NCBI RefSeq assembly: GCF_014205075.1
Contig: NZ_JACHMU010000001.1
Span: forward strand, 1,550,001-1,614,000
Direction: 5' to 3'
From: Microbacterium ginsengiterrae
Lineage (GTDB): Bacteria; Actinomycetota; Actinomycetes; Actinomycetales; Microbacteriaceae
DNA length: 64,000 nt
Positions 16,482-24,804 of the stretch are shown here, piece by piece. The notes beneath the pieces were generated by a model. The model had not been told where the DNA came from and did not search any database. It saw only the letters and a list, made by a program, of their open reading frames with translations. The first letter of the stretch is position 1. Every line of letters begins with the position of its first letter. Position numbers and translations under genes: made by a program.

Positions 16482-17663
16482 ATGACCGACGCCGTCGTGC
16501 TCGCCGCTGTGCTCGGCGCGCTCGGCGGCGTCGTGCTCACCGTGCTGCTCCTCCTGGCCCGGCGCCTGGCCCGCGGCTCGGCGGATCTGGGAAGCGCCGC
16601 GGAGCGGGCGTCGTACGAGGCGATGCACCGGGCGAGCCTCGCTGCCCGGCACCTGCGCGGCGGGTTGGACGGACCGGAGGTCGCTCGCGCTGCGAGGCAT
16701 TTCCGCGCGCTGCTCGGCAGCGCGGCGATCGCGATCGTCAGCCAGGACGGCACCGTCTCCGTCGACGGAGCGACCGAAGGACTGGATTCCTCGGCGGTGC
16801 GGATCTCTCGGCGCATCCGCGAGTCCGGCCGGCGTCAGGTGTTCCGGCATCCGGACGGCGACGACATCGAGGCCGTCGGCGCACCGATCGTCGTCGACGG
16901 TCAGGTATCCGGTGTCGTCATCGCCTTCGCGACGCGGGTCCGCGCTGCGCTCGTGCGTGCGACCGGAGAGGTCGCCGACTGGTGTGCTGCGCAGGTCGAG
17001 CTCGGAGACCTGGATGCATCGCGCACGGCGCTCGCCGAGGCCGAGCTGCGCTCGCTGCGCGCGCAGATCTCGCCGCATTTCATCTACAACGCCCTCACCG
17101 CGATCGCCTCCTTCATCCACGTGGACCCGGAGCGAGCACGCGATCTCGTGCTCGAGTTCGCCGACTTCACCCGCTACTCGTTCCGCAGGCAGGGCGAGTT
17201 CACGACGCTCGCAGAGGAGCTGCAGAGCATCCACTCGTATCTGGCGCTCGAGCGGGCGCGCTTCGGCGACCGGCTCGAGGTGACCCTGCGTGTCGCACCG
17301 GAGACCCTGTCGACGGTCATCCCGTTCCTGTCGGTGCAGCCGCTGGTCGAGAATGCGGTGCGGCACGGTGTCGAGCCCGGCGAGGGCGGCGGGTCGATCA
17401 GGATCGAATCGAGCGATGACGGCACGCATACCGAGATCACCGTGGAGGACGACGGCGTCGGCATGGACCCTGAGACGCTGCGCACCCTGCTGACGACGGC
17501 GGTCGACGGCGCTCACGTCGGACTGCGCAATGTCGACACCCGGTTGCGGCAGATGTACGGAAGCGGGGGCGGCCTGGTCGTGGAGACGAATGCCGGCGCG
17601 GGTACGCTGGTCCGGATGCGGATACCGAAGTCGCAGCCGCTGCACGACCCCGAACGCGACTGA
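16482..17663 (+). CDS. LytS/YpdA-type sensor histidine kinase
   Basis: This 393-residue sensor kinase belongs to the LytS/BtsS/YpdA class (His_kinase + HATPase_c). It has one N-terminal transmembrane helix (AVLGALGGVVLTVLLLLARR) in place of the five to six helices of classical LytS. A GAF-like region follows (about residues 70-170), then the phospho-acceptor segment LRAQISPHFIYNALTAIASF with its His, and ATP-binding boxes PLVENAVRHG and DDGVGM. It lies 28 nt after ybdD and just upstream of its response regulator. In enterobacteria this pairing senses extracellular pyruvate and controls cstA/btsT-type genes; a similar role is inferred here, though the reduced membrane region suggests a cytoplasmic or different signal. 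Confidence 0.88.
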   Translation: MTDAVVLAAVLGALGGVVLTVLLLLARRLARGSADLGSAAERASYEAMHRASLAARHLRGGLDGPEVARAARHFRALLGSAAIAIVSQDGTVSVDGATEGLDSSAVRISRRIRESGRRQVFRHPDGDDIEAVGAPIVVDGQVSGVVIAFATRVRAALVRATGEVADWCAAQVELGDLDASRTALAEAELRSLRAQISPHFIYNALTAIASFIHVDPERARDLVLEFADFTRYSFRRQGEFTTLAEELQSIHSYLALERARFGDRLEVTLRVAPETLSTVIPFLSVQPLVENAVRHGVEPGEGGGSIRIESSDDGTHTEITVEDDGVGMDPETLRTLLTTAVDGAHVGLRNVDTRLRQMYGSGGGLVVETNAGAGTLVRMRIPKSQPLHDPERD

Positions 17664-17686
17664 GCGTGGAAGGGAGCAGCGCGGTG

Positions 17687-18403
17687 ATGGATGTCCTCGT
17701 CGCCGATGACGAGCAGCCGGCGCGTGACGAGCTCGCCCACCTCCTGCGGCGTGATCCTCGCATCGGCGAGATCCTCACCGCCGTGTCGGGTGCGCAGGCT
17801 CTGCGCATGCTCACCGAACGGATCGTGTCCATCGCGTTCCTCGACATCCACATGCCCGGGCTCGGCGGCATGGAACTCGCCCGCTCTCTCGCCGGGCTCG
17901 CCCGGCCTCCCGCCGTCGTGTTCGTCACCGCCGACGATGCCAGAGCCGTCGACGCGTTCGACATCAGGGCGGCCGATTATCTGCTGAAGCCCGTGCGCCA
18001 GGAGCGGCTGCGTCAGGCCATCGACCGGGTCGGCGAGCTCTGCGGCTCCGCCGCTTCCTCGGAGGGCGAGATCCTCACCGTCACCGTCGGGTCCAGCGTG
18101 CGCTTCGTGTCGCGCAACGACGTGCGCTGGGTGCAGGCGCAGGGCGACTATTCGCGCCTGCACACCGTCGACGGCGCAGGACACCTCGTCCGCATCCCGA
18201 TATCGGAACTCGAGCAGCGCTGGGCCGATGCCGGCTACGTCCGTGTGCACCGCTCGTACCTCGTCGCCGCGTCCGCGATCGACGAGGCGACACTGTCGGG
18301 CGGAGAGCCTTCGGTAACGGTCGGGTCGGTGGTGCTGCCGGTGAGCCGGCGACTGCTGCCCGCCGTTCGCGAAGCGCTCGTGCGACGGGATGGCGCGCGA
18401 TGA
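17687..18403 (+). CDS. LytR/AlgR family response regulator (LytTR)
   Basis: This response regulator has a receiver domain (DVLVADDEQPARDELAHLL, phospho-acceptor Asp in IAFLDIHMPGLGG, Lys in YLLKPVRQ) and a C-terminal LytTR DNA-binding domain (DVRWVQAQGDYSRLHT, then VHRSYLVAASAID and VVLPVSRRLLPAVREAL). LytTR domains bind direct repeats rather than palindromes. The start shown gives MDVLVADD (238 residues). GTG at 17666 or 17684 is also possible, and AGGGAG at 17670-17675 favours 17684 or 17687. The stop overlaps the next gene by 4 bp (ATGA), tying it to the transporter genes downstream. Confidence 0.9.
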   Translation: MDVLVADDEQPARDELAHLLRRDPRIGEILTAVSGAQALRMLTERIVSIAFLDIHMPGLGGMELARSLAGLARPPAVVFVTADDARAVDAFDIRAADYLLKPVRQERLRQAIDRVGELCGSAASSEGEILTVTVGSSVRFVSRNDVRWVQAQGDYSRLHTVDGAGHLVRIPISELEQRWADAGYVRVHRSYLVAASAIDEATLSGGEPSVTVGSVVLPVSRRLLPAVREALVRRDGAR

Positions 18404-18792
18404 CGACGCCCCCGCCGCGCCGGGTGCGCGTGACGGCCGACACCCCGGCGACGCGCGCACCGGCGCCCGGCTCGCGCGCACAGACCAGAGGGATCGCGTT
18501 GCCGGGTTCCCCCGTCGACGATGCGGATGCCGTCTACTCCCGAGCGCTTCGGCGCAGCCAGCTGCGGCTCGCCCTCGGCACGGTCGTCGGTTTCGTTGTG
18601 GTCACCGCCGCACTGACTCTGGCCATCGCGCTCATCCCCGCGGTCGACGACATCGTGGTCGCGGGTCTGCCGCTGTCGTGGATCCTGCACGCGTTCGGCT
18701 TCTACCCGGTGATCATCGTGTTCGCGGTGCTGTACCTGCGCGGTGCCGCCCGCAACGAGAGCGCATATCGCACACTCGAGGACCGGGAATGA
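18400..18792 (+). CDS. DUF485-like small membrane protein
   Basis: This 130-residue protein has a disordered Pro/Arg/Ala-rich first 45 residues and then two hydrophobic helices (LALGTVVGFVVVTAALTLAI; LSWILHAFGFYPVIIVFAVL), with a short charged tail. Two-helix proteins of the DUF485/YjcH type are regularly encoded just before acetate/pyruvate sodium symporters (ActP, MctP/MctC) and are thought to assist them. It overlaps the response regulator by 4 bp and the symporter gene by 4 bp. Assignment to DUF485 is by size, topology and context rather than strong motifs. Confidence 0.7.
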   Translation: MTTPPPRRVRVTADTPATRAPAPGSRAQTRGIALPGSPVDDADAVYSRALRRSQLRLALGTVVGFVVVTAALTLAIALIPAVDDIVVAGLPLSWILHAFGFYPVIIVFAVLYLRGAARNESAYRTLEDRE

Positions 18793-20312
18793 ACCCGATC
18801 TTCGACCTCATCGGCGTGGGTCTTGTCATCGTCGCGACGCTGCTGATCGGCGTGTACGGGCTTCGAGTCTCCCGCACCACCAGCGACTTCTTCGTCGCAT
18901 CGCGCACCGTGCGTCCGGTGTGGAACGCCTCCGCGATCAGCGGCGAATACCTGTCTGCCGGGACCTTCCTCGGCCTGTCAGGACTCGTGCTGCTCGAAGG
19001 CGCCAGAGGGTTCTGGTTCCCGATCGGCTACGCCGCGGGCTACCTGCTCGTGCTCGTCTTCGTCGCCGCGCCCCTTCGCCGCAGCGGTGCGTACACGATT
19101 CCCGACTTCATCGAGGCGAGGCTCGAGAGTGTGCGTGCACGACGCGTGACGAGCGCGGCGGTCCTGATCATCGGGTGGCTGTACATCGTGCCGCAGCTGC
19201 ATGGTGCCGGTCTCACTCTGAGTGTCGTGGCCGGCCTCCCGGAGTGGGTGGGCGAGGTCGCGGTCGCTGTCCTCGTCGCGGGCTCAGTCGCCGCCGGTGG
19301 CATGCGCGCGATCACGTATGTGCAGGCTTTCCAGTACTGGTTGAAGCTCTTCGCGCTGCTCGTGCCACTGGTGTGCATCGTCTTCGCGCTCACCGGCGGA
19401 CCGCGTGATGTCGACCCGGTGCTGATCTTCCCCGCCGAGGCCGGTCCTGCCGGTTTCGAGCTGTACGAGACCATGTCGCTCATGCTCGCGCTGGTGCTCG
19501 GGACGATGGGGCTGCCGCACGTCCTGGTGCGCTTCTACACCAGCCCGACGGGCGTCTCCGCACGGCAGACGACGGTGCTGGTGATCGTGATGGTGAGCGC
19601 GTTCTACGCTGTCTCCAGCGGTATGGGCCTCGTGTCCCGCATCGTCGCCCCCGACTTGGCCGATCCCGCCGTCGCGGACACGGCGGCGCTCGTCCTGCCG
19701 GCACGCGTGTTCCCCGGCCTGTTCGGTGAACTCCTCACGGCGCTGGTGGTCGCCGGTGCGTTCGCGGCGTTCCTGGCGACATCCGCAGGACTGATCGTGT
19801 CGCTGGCCGGCGTGATCAGTCAGGACGTCTTCTCAGGGTCGGTACGCGCGTTCCGCCTCTCCGCGGTCCTGTGCGCCGCGGTGCCACTCGCGGTCGCGCT
19901 GCTCACGAGCCCGGCAGGGCTGGGCTCGAGTGTGGGGATGGTGTTCGTCTTCGCCGCATCCATGCTCTCGCCCGTCGTGCTGCTCGGCGTCTGGTGGGCC
20001 GGTCTCACGGCGCGCGGCGCTGTCGCGGGGATGGTCACCGGCGGTCTCGCCCCGGCCCTCGCGCTGCTCGTCCACACCGCCGTCGGCGGTGTCGGGGCCG
20101 CCGCCCCCTTCCTCGCGCAGCCGGCCGCGTGGACCATTCCGCTCGCGACCGCGGTGACCGTCGGCGTCTCGCTGCTGGGGGGCGGAGCCGCGCCTTCGCG
20201 CGCCGATCGATTCCTTGCGCGGCTGCACACGCCGGAGCGCGCAGAGGGGCGCCCACCTGGTCGCTCCTCCGGCGCCGACCCTGCCGAACATCGCCCTTCG
20301 AGTGGCGAATAG
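18789..20312 (+). CDS. Sodium:solute symporter, ActP/MctP-like (monocarboxylate)
   Basis: This 507-residue SSS-family transporter probably moves a short monocarboxylate such as acetate, pyruvate or propionate with sodium or protons. SSS signatures visible are SDFFVASRTVRPVWNASAIS near the N-terminus, GEYLSAGTFLGLSGLVLLEG, YTIPDFIEARL, and LGTMGLPHVLVRFYTSP, the last typical of the acetate/pyruvate branch. About 13 hydrophobic segments are seen, with a short cytoplasmic tail. It starts inside the stop region of the DUF485-like gene (ATGA overlap) and so belongs to the operon with the two-component regulators. The substrate is inferred from branch-like motifs and from the CstA neighbour. Confidence 0.87.
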   Translation: MNPIFDLIGVGLVIVATLLIGVYGLRVSRTTSDFFVASRTVRPVWNASAISGEYLSAGTFLGLSGLVLLEGARGFWFPIGYAAGYLLVLVFVAAPLRRSGAYTIPDFIEARLESVRARRVTSAAVLIIGWLYIVPQLHGAGLTLSVVAGLPEWVGEVAVAVLVAGSVAAGGMRAITYVQAFQYWLKLFALLVPLVCIVFALTGGPRDVDPVLIFPAEAGPAGFELYETMSLMLALVLGTMGLPHVLVRFYTSPTGVSARQTTVLVIVMVSAFYAVSSGMGLVSRIVAPDLADPAVADTAALVLPARVFPGLFGELLTALVVAGAFAAFLATSAGLIVSLAGVISQDVFSGSVRAFRLSAVLCAAVPLAVALLTSPAGLGSSVGMVFVFAASMLSPVVLLGVWWAGLTARGAVAGMVTGGLAPALALLVHTAVGGVGAAAPFLAQPAAWTIPLATAVTVGVSLLGGGAAPSRADRFLARLHTPERAEGRPPGRSSGADPAEHRPSSGE

Positions 20313-20399
20313 TCCAATGGTGCGGTCCGTGATCGCGGATTACCTTGATCGATTGTGCGGCCACGACGCCGTGCATCGCGATCAACGGAGATGACATAC

Positions 20400-23300
20400 A
20401 TGGGTCGATCACCTCTCCGGTTGACAGTCGGCGCGACACTCGCCGCACTGGTCATCGGAACCTCGGCAACTGCAAGCTTCGCCGGCGTCGAGGAGGTGAC
20501 GCATCCGACCCCGGTCGACGGGACGCCAGGACACTACATCGTCGTCATGAAGGCCGACCCGCTGGCCACCTACGAGGGCGACACGAAGGGCCTTCGGCGC
20601 ACGAAGCCCGATCAGGGCTCCCAGCTCGACGCGCAGTCCCCTGATTCGCAGAAGTACATCGCGCACCTCGAGAACGAACAACGCAAGCTCGCCAAGGCAG
20701 AGGGGGTCACCCCTGACACGACGTACCAGGTGACGCTCAACGGCTTCAGCGCCGACCTCAGCGGCGAGCAGGTCGATGCCCTTCGTGCGTCGAAGGACGT
20801 GCTCGAGGTGTTCCCCGATGAGATCCGGCACCCTGACGCGCAGTCCTCGACGGACTTCCTCGGGCTCGGCGACGACACGGCCGGTGCCGGGGGCGTCTGG
20901 GAAGCCACCGGTGGAGTCGACCGTGCAGGTGAGGGCGTGGTCGTGGGCGTCATCGACACCGGGATCGCCCCGGAGCATCCGTCCTTCGCCGGTGACAAGC
21001 TCAAGAAGAAGAACAACAAGAAGAGCGAGGGACAGCCGTACACCGACGGCTCCTACGTGTACTTCGACAAGTCCGACGGGACCCAGTTCCGCAGCAAGAT
21101 CGTGCAGGGCCAGGACTGGGACAAGCACGACTACACGACCAAGCTCGTCGGCGGACAGTACTTCTCGACCGGCGCCGCGGCGGCCGGATACGACTTCTCG
21201 TCCGACTACCTGTCGCCCCGCGACGGCGACGGTCACGGGTCTCACACCGCGAGCACCGCGGCCGGTGAGTTCGGCGTGGAGGCGACCGTCGAGGGTACCG
21301 GTCTCGGCACGATCTCCGGAGTCGCGCCGGCGGCCAAGGTCGCCGCGTACAAGGCCTGTTTCGTCGGACCGGACCCGCTCGTCAGCTCCGACGACATCTG
21401 CGCCCTCAGCGACCTCGTCGCCGCGATCGACCAGGCCGTCGCCGACGGCGTCGACGTGATCAACTACTCGATCGGTGGAGGGGCGGCCACCTCCGTCCTC
21501 GAGCCGGACGACATCGCCTTCCTCAACGCGGCGGCCGCCGGTGTCTTCGTCTCGGTGAGTGCCGGCAACTCGGGTCCCGATCCCGTGACGGCCGACCACG
21601 CGTCGCCCTGGTACACCACGGTCGCGGCATCCACGATCCCCACGTGGGAGGGCACGGTCAGCTTCGACGGATTCGCGCAGGCCGGGGCATCGGTCTCCGT
21701 GCCGTTCGGCGAGACCATCACCGGCCCGTCGATCTATGCCGGCGACGCGGCGGCCGCCGGCGCGGCGGACGCGGCTCTGTGCATGCCCGGCACGCTCGAT
21801 CCGGCCAAGGTCGCCGGTCGCATCGTCGTGTGCGACCGCGGGGTGAACGCCCGCGCGGAGAAGTCACAGGTCGTGGCGGATGCCGGCGGGATCGGTGTCG
21901 TGCTCGTCAACGTCCCCGGTGAGGCCGACTCGCTCGACAACGACTTCCACGTCATCCCGACCGTGCACCTCGCGGCCGCGAACCGTGAGGCCGTTCTCGC
22001 CTACGTGCGAGGCGGCACGGATCGTCCGATCACTCTGACCGGCGAGAACACGACCGACCAGACGACCCCGGTTCCGCAGATCGCCGGGTTCTCCAGCCGT
22101 GGCCCGATGCAGGCGGACGGCAGCGACGTGATGAAGCCGGACATCGCCGCACCCGGTGTGGCGATCCTCGCCGCCACGAACAGCGGCCGAAAGGACGCTC
22201 CGACCTTCGGCATCCTCTCGGGGACGTCGATGGCGGCACCGCACGTCGCCGGACTCGGTGCGCTGTACCTCGGCGAGCGTCCGAACGCCTCACCCGCGGA
22301 GATCAAGTCGGCCATGATGACGACCGCCTACGACACGGTGAACGCCGACGGCTCGGCGAACCGCGATCCGTTCGCACAGGGTGCCGGCCACGTGGACCCG
22401 ACGCGGTTCTTCGAGCCGGGGATGCTGTACCTCAACGGTGTGACGGACTGGTTGGCGTTCCTCGAGGGCAAGGGGTTGGCGGACTTCGACGGCGTCGAGC
22501 CGATCGACGGCAGCGACCTGAACCTCGCGTCGATCTCCATCGGCACGCTGGCCAGTGCGCAGTCCGTGACCCGCACGGTCACATCGACCGAAGCGGGGGC
22601 GTTCACGGCCTCCGTGGACATGCCCGGTGTGGACGTCACGGTCGAGCCGTCGACGCTCTCCTTCGGTGGTCCGGGTGAGACGGCGACCTACACCGTCACG
22701 TTCGCCAACGACAGCGCCGCGGTCGAGCAGTGGGCGACGGGGTCGCTCACCTGGTCGAGCGAATCGCGAGCAGTGCGCACGCCGATCGCGGTGTTCCCGG
22801 TGACCGCCGACGCTCCGGCGGAGACGTCGGGTACGGGTGCGGACGGATCGACGGTCGTCGAGATCATTCCAGGGGTCGACGGTGAGCTGCCGCTGACGAC
22901 GGCCGGTCTCACGCCGTTCGAGTTGCTGACGGACCCGGACAACCCCGTCGACGGGCACACCGGCGACGAGAACTCCGGTGACGCGAACAAGGACGTCGCA
23001 TGGATCGTCGAGGTGCCGGAGGGCACCGCGCTGTCCCGCTTCGACCTGGACTCCTCGGATGACGAGGGCAGCGACCTCGATCTGACCGTGTACCGGGTGG
23101 TGTCCGCGGATGACCTGCGGTACTACGAGATGTGGCAGTCGGCGACCGTGTCGGCGGACGAGCAGGTCACGATCCCGACCCCGGCGACCGGCACCTACCT
23201 CGTCGTCGCGAACGTCTACTCCACGTCGGGGCCGATGACGTGGGACATGACCTACGCCAATGTGGCCGCGGACGGTGAGGGCGGCTTCGCCGCCTCGCCG

Positions 23301-23441
23301 AACCCGCTTCCTGTCGTGCAGGGGGAGCAGACCGCGTTCGAGCTGAGCTGGTCCGGTCTCACCGCCGGCACGCGGTACCTCGGCGTGGTCCAGTACGGCG
23401 ACTCCGCCGTGCGGACGATCGTCACGGTCGACACCGAGTAG
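20400..23441 (+). CDS. Secreted subtilisin-like serine protease (S8)
   Basis: This is an exported 1013-residue S8 protease. A signal peptide (hydrophobic core VGATLAALVIGTSATASFA) is followed by an inhibitor I9-type propeptide (GHYIVVMKADPLATYEGD through about residue 145). The catalytic domain has Asp in VVGVIDTGIAPEHPSF (about 185), His in GDGHGSHTASTAAG (about 280) and Ser in GTSMAAPHVAGLG (about 610). A PA domain is inserted at roughly residues 445-555 (VCDRGVNARAEKSQVV). The C-terminal 350 residues are beta-rich, with an Fn3-like part and a pre-peptidase-like part. There is no membrane anchor. ATG 20400 has GGAG about 10 nt upstream. It is likely an extracellular nutrient-scavenging protease. 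Confidence 0.92.
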   Translation: MGRSPLRLTVGATLAALVIGTSATASFAGVEEVTHPTPVDGTPGHYIVVMKADPLATYEGDTKGLRRTKPDQGSQLDAQSPDSQKYIAHLENEQRKLAKAEGVTPDTTYQVTLNGFSADLSGEQVDALRASKDVLEVFPDEIRHPDAQSSTDFLGLGDDTAGAGGVWEATGGVDRAGEGVVVGVIDTGIAPEHPSFAGDKLKKKNNKKSEGQPYTDGSYVYFDKSDGTQFRSKIVQGQDWDKHDYTTKLVGGQYFSTGAAAAGYDFSSDYLSPRDGDGHGSHTASTAAGEFGVEATVEGTGLGTISGVAPAAKVAAYKACFVGPDPLVSSDDICALSDLVAAIDQAVADGVDVINYSIGGGAATSVLEPDDIAFLNAAAAGVFVSVSAGNSGPDPVTADHASPWYTTVAASTIPTWEGTVSFDGFAQAGASVSVPFGETITGPSIYAGDAAAAGAADAALCMPGTLDPAKVAGRIVVCDRGVNARAEKSQVVADAGGIGVVLVNVPGEADSLDNDFHVIPTVHLAAANREAVLAYVRGGTDRPITLTGENTTDQTTPVPQIAGFSSRGPMQADGSDVMKPDIAAPGVAILAATNSGRKDAPTFGILSGTSMAAPHVAGLGALYLGERPNASPAEIKSAMMTTAYDTVNADGSANRDPFAQGAGHVDPTRFFEPGMLYLNGVTDWLAFLEGKGLADFDGVEPIDGSDLNLASISIGTLASAQSVTRTVTSTEAGAFTASVDMPGVDVTVEPSTLSFGGPGETATYTVTFANDSAAVEQWATGSLTWSSESRAVRTPIAVFPVTADAPAETSGTGADGSTVVEIIPGVDGELPLTTAGLTPFELLTDPDNPVDGHTGDENSGDANKDVAWIVEVPEGTALSRFDLDSSDDEGSDLDLTVYRVVSADDLRYYEMWQSATVSADEQVTIPTPATGTYLVVANVYSTSGPMTWDMTYANVAADGEGGFAASPNPLPVVQGEQTAFELSWSGLTAGTRYLGVVQYGDSAVRTIVTVDTE

Positions 23442-23453
23442 GAACCGGTGGGG

Positions 23454-23485
23454 GAGGGGCACCTGCGTTCTCGCGGGTGCCCCTC
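23454..23485. terminator. Bidirectional terminator hairpin
   Basis: A 14-bp stem (one G-T pair) with a TTCT tetraloop starts 12 nt after the protease stop and ends 8 nt before the end of the convergent pirin gene. It is followed by TTGCG rather than a long T-run. Confidence 0.75.
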
Positions 23486-23493
23486 TTGCGTGC

Positions 23494-24420
23494 TCAGATC
23501 GAGCGGCGCCGGGGTTTCAGCGTGACGTGGGGGAGTTCAGGGGCCGGAATCCGCTCCTCACCGTGGTCGACGACCCGCCCGAACCGCGCCGCGGCCTCCG
23601 CCGACTCCCAGTCCTCACGCGCCCGCTCGATCTCGTCGTGCGTCCGCGCGGCGAAGTTCCACCACATCACGAGGTCTTCTTCAAAGGGTTCTCCGCCGAG
23701 CAGGAAGATCCGCGCGCCCGTTGTCGTCGAGAGCGTCACTCCGGATCGAGAGTCGCCGAGGTAGAGCATCTCGTCGGGTGCCGGCATCCGGTCATCGACG
23801 GTCAGGTCACCGTCGATGAGGACGACGGCGTGCTCCCAGGCCGGGTCGAGTGGCAGGACGACACGACTGGCGGGAGCCAGCGCGAACTCCGCGCCGACGA
23901 TGGGTGTGTACACGGTCGCGGGGGAACGGACACCGGCGAACTCCCCGAGGACCACTGTGCCGGCGGCGTTCGCACCGGTCTCCGCCGGCACCGTCACCGA
24001 GGGCAGGGACGTGTGCTGCTCGAATCCCGCCGCGCCGGCGCGCGCGGAGTCGGGCAGCACGACCCACAGCTGCAGGGCGTCGAGGGGGATCGGGTCGTCC
24101 CCCACGGAGTACTCCGAATGCGAGATGCCGTCGCCCGCCGTCATGAGATTGAGCTGGCCGCGCTCGAGGGTGACGTCGTTGCCCTCCGAGTCCCGGTGGC
24201 GGATGCGCCCGACCAGTGGCCATGTGACGGTCTGAAGACCGATGTGCGGATGCGGATCGACCCGCATGCGCACCTCGTCGGGGCCGAACCGGTCGAGGAA
24301 GCACCAGGCGCCGACCGTCGGGATGTCGCGGTTCGGAAGCGTCCGCAGCACGCTCATGGCGCGGACGCCGCCCAGCGGCACCTCCCGCGGTTCGAGCAGG
24401 AGGGTCCGTTGACCGATCAT
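23494..24420 (-). CDS. Pirin family protein
   Basis: This 308-residue bicupin belongs to the pirin family; some members are quercetin dioxygenases, others redox-responsive regulators. N-terminal cupin metal-binding motifs are visible: FDRFGPDEVRMRVDPHPHIG, which supplies two His, then HRDSEGNDVTLERGQLNLM and GISHSEYS, which supply the remaining His and Glu ligands. The C-terminal pirin_C domain includes LLGGEPFEEDLVMWWNFAAR. ATG 24420 is chosen because it overlaps the stop of the upstream acetyltransferase by 4 bp (ATGA). A longer open frame upstream is out of context. Substrate unknown. Confidence 0.9.
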   Translation of the reverse strand: MIGQRTLLLEPREVPLGGVRAMSVLRTLPNRDIPTVGAWCFLDRFGPDEVRMRVDPHPHIGLQTVTWPLVGRIRHRDSEGNDVTLERGQLNLMTAGDGISHSEYSVGDDPIPLDALQLWVVLPDSARAGAAGFEQHTSLPSVTVPAETGANAAGTVVLGEFAGVRSPATVYTPIVGAEFALAPASRVVLPLDPAWEHAVVLIDGDLTVDDRMPAPDEMLYLGDSRSGVTLSTTTGARIFLLGGEPFEEDLVMWWNFAARTHDEIERAREDWESAEAAARFGRVVDHGEERIPAPELPHVTLKPRRRSI

Positions 24421-24737
24421 GATGACGCAGCGGGATCGGTCGGAAGCTGCGGCCAGCGGATGTCCGCCCCATCGACCTCGTTGCGCGTGAGGTAACGGGC
24501 GATGTACGGGCAGTACGGGACGATCGTCGTGCCGGATGCCACGGCGTCGGCGAGGGCGCGGGAGGCCAGGATCGGGGCCAGGCCCTTGCCCTGGAAGGCC
24601 GGGTCGACCTCGGTGTGGGTGAAGAGGATCTCCCCGCGGCGTTCCTTGAACTCGGCGAAGCCGGCGAGGGTGTCGCCGACGCGGATCTCGTAGCGCGATG
24701 CGGCATCGTTTCGGGTGACAGTGGGCTCTTCGGTCAT
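24417..24737 (-). CDS. GNAT-type N-acetyltransferase, YidJ/NATD1-like
   Basis: This is a short (106-residue) acetyltransferase of the small Gcn5-related class. Visible motifs are RYEIRVGDTLAGFAEF, EILFTHTEVDPAFQGKGLAP, which carries the acetyl-CoA-binding QGKGL loop, and PYCPYIARYLTRN near the end, typical of the YidJ/NATD1 group. ATG 24737 is preferred, with GGGAG about 7 nt upstream; the frame extends to 24764 without a ribosome site. A -10-like TAGTGT on the minus strand (24766-24761) would give a short leader. It is co-transcribed with the pirin gene through a 4-bp overlap. Confidence 0.82.
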   Translation of the reverse strand: MTEEPTVTRNDAASRYEIRVGDTLAGFAEFKERRGEILFTHTEVDPAFQGKGLAPILASRALADAVASGTTIVPYCPYIARYLTRNEVDGADIRWPQLPTDPAASS

Positions 24738-24792
24738 GGCTGCTCCCTTGCTCTCGTTCCACACTAGGGCGGCCGGTGTCGGCCGGGGTCGT

Positions 24793-24798
24793 TACGCT
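24793..24798 (+). promoter_or_regulatory. -10 box (TACGCT) for a leaderless start at 24805
   Basis: TACGCT is followed by 6 nt (GGAGGG) and ATG 24805. The purine-rich spacer cannot act as a normal Shine-Dalgarno because it would not be in the transcript. Confidence 0.5.
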
Positions 24799-24804
24799 GG
24801 AGGG

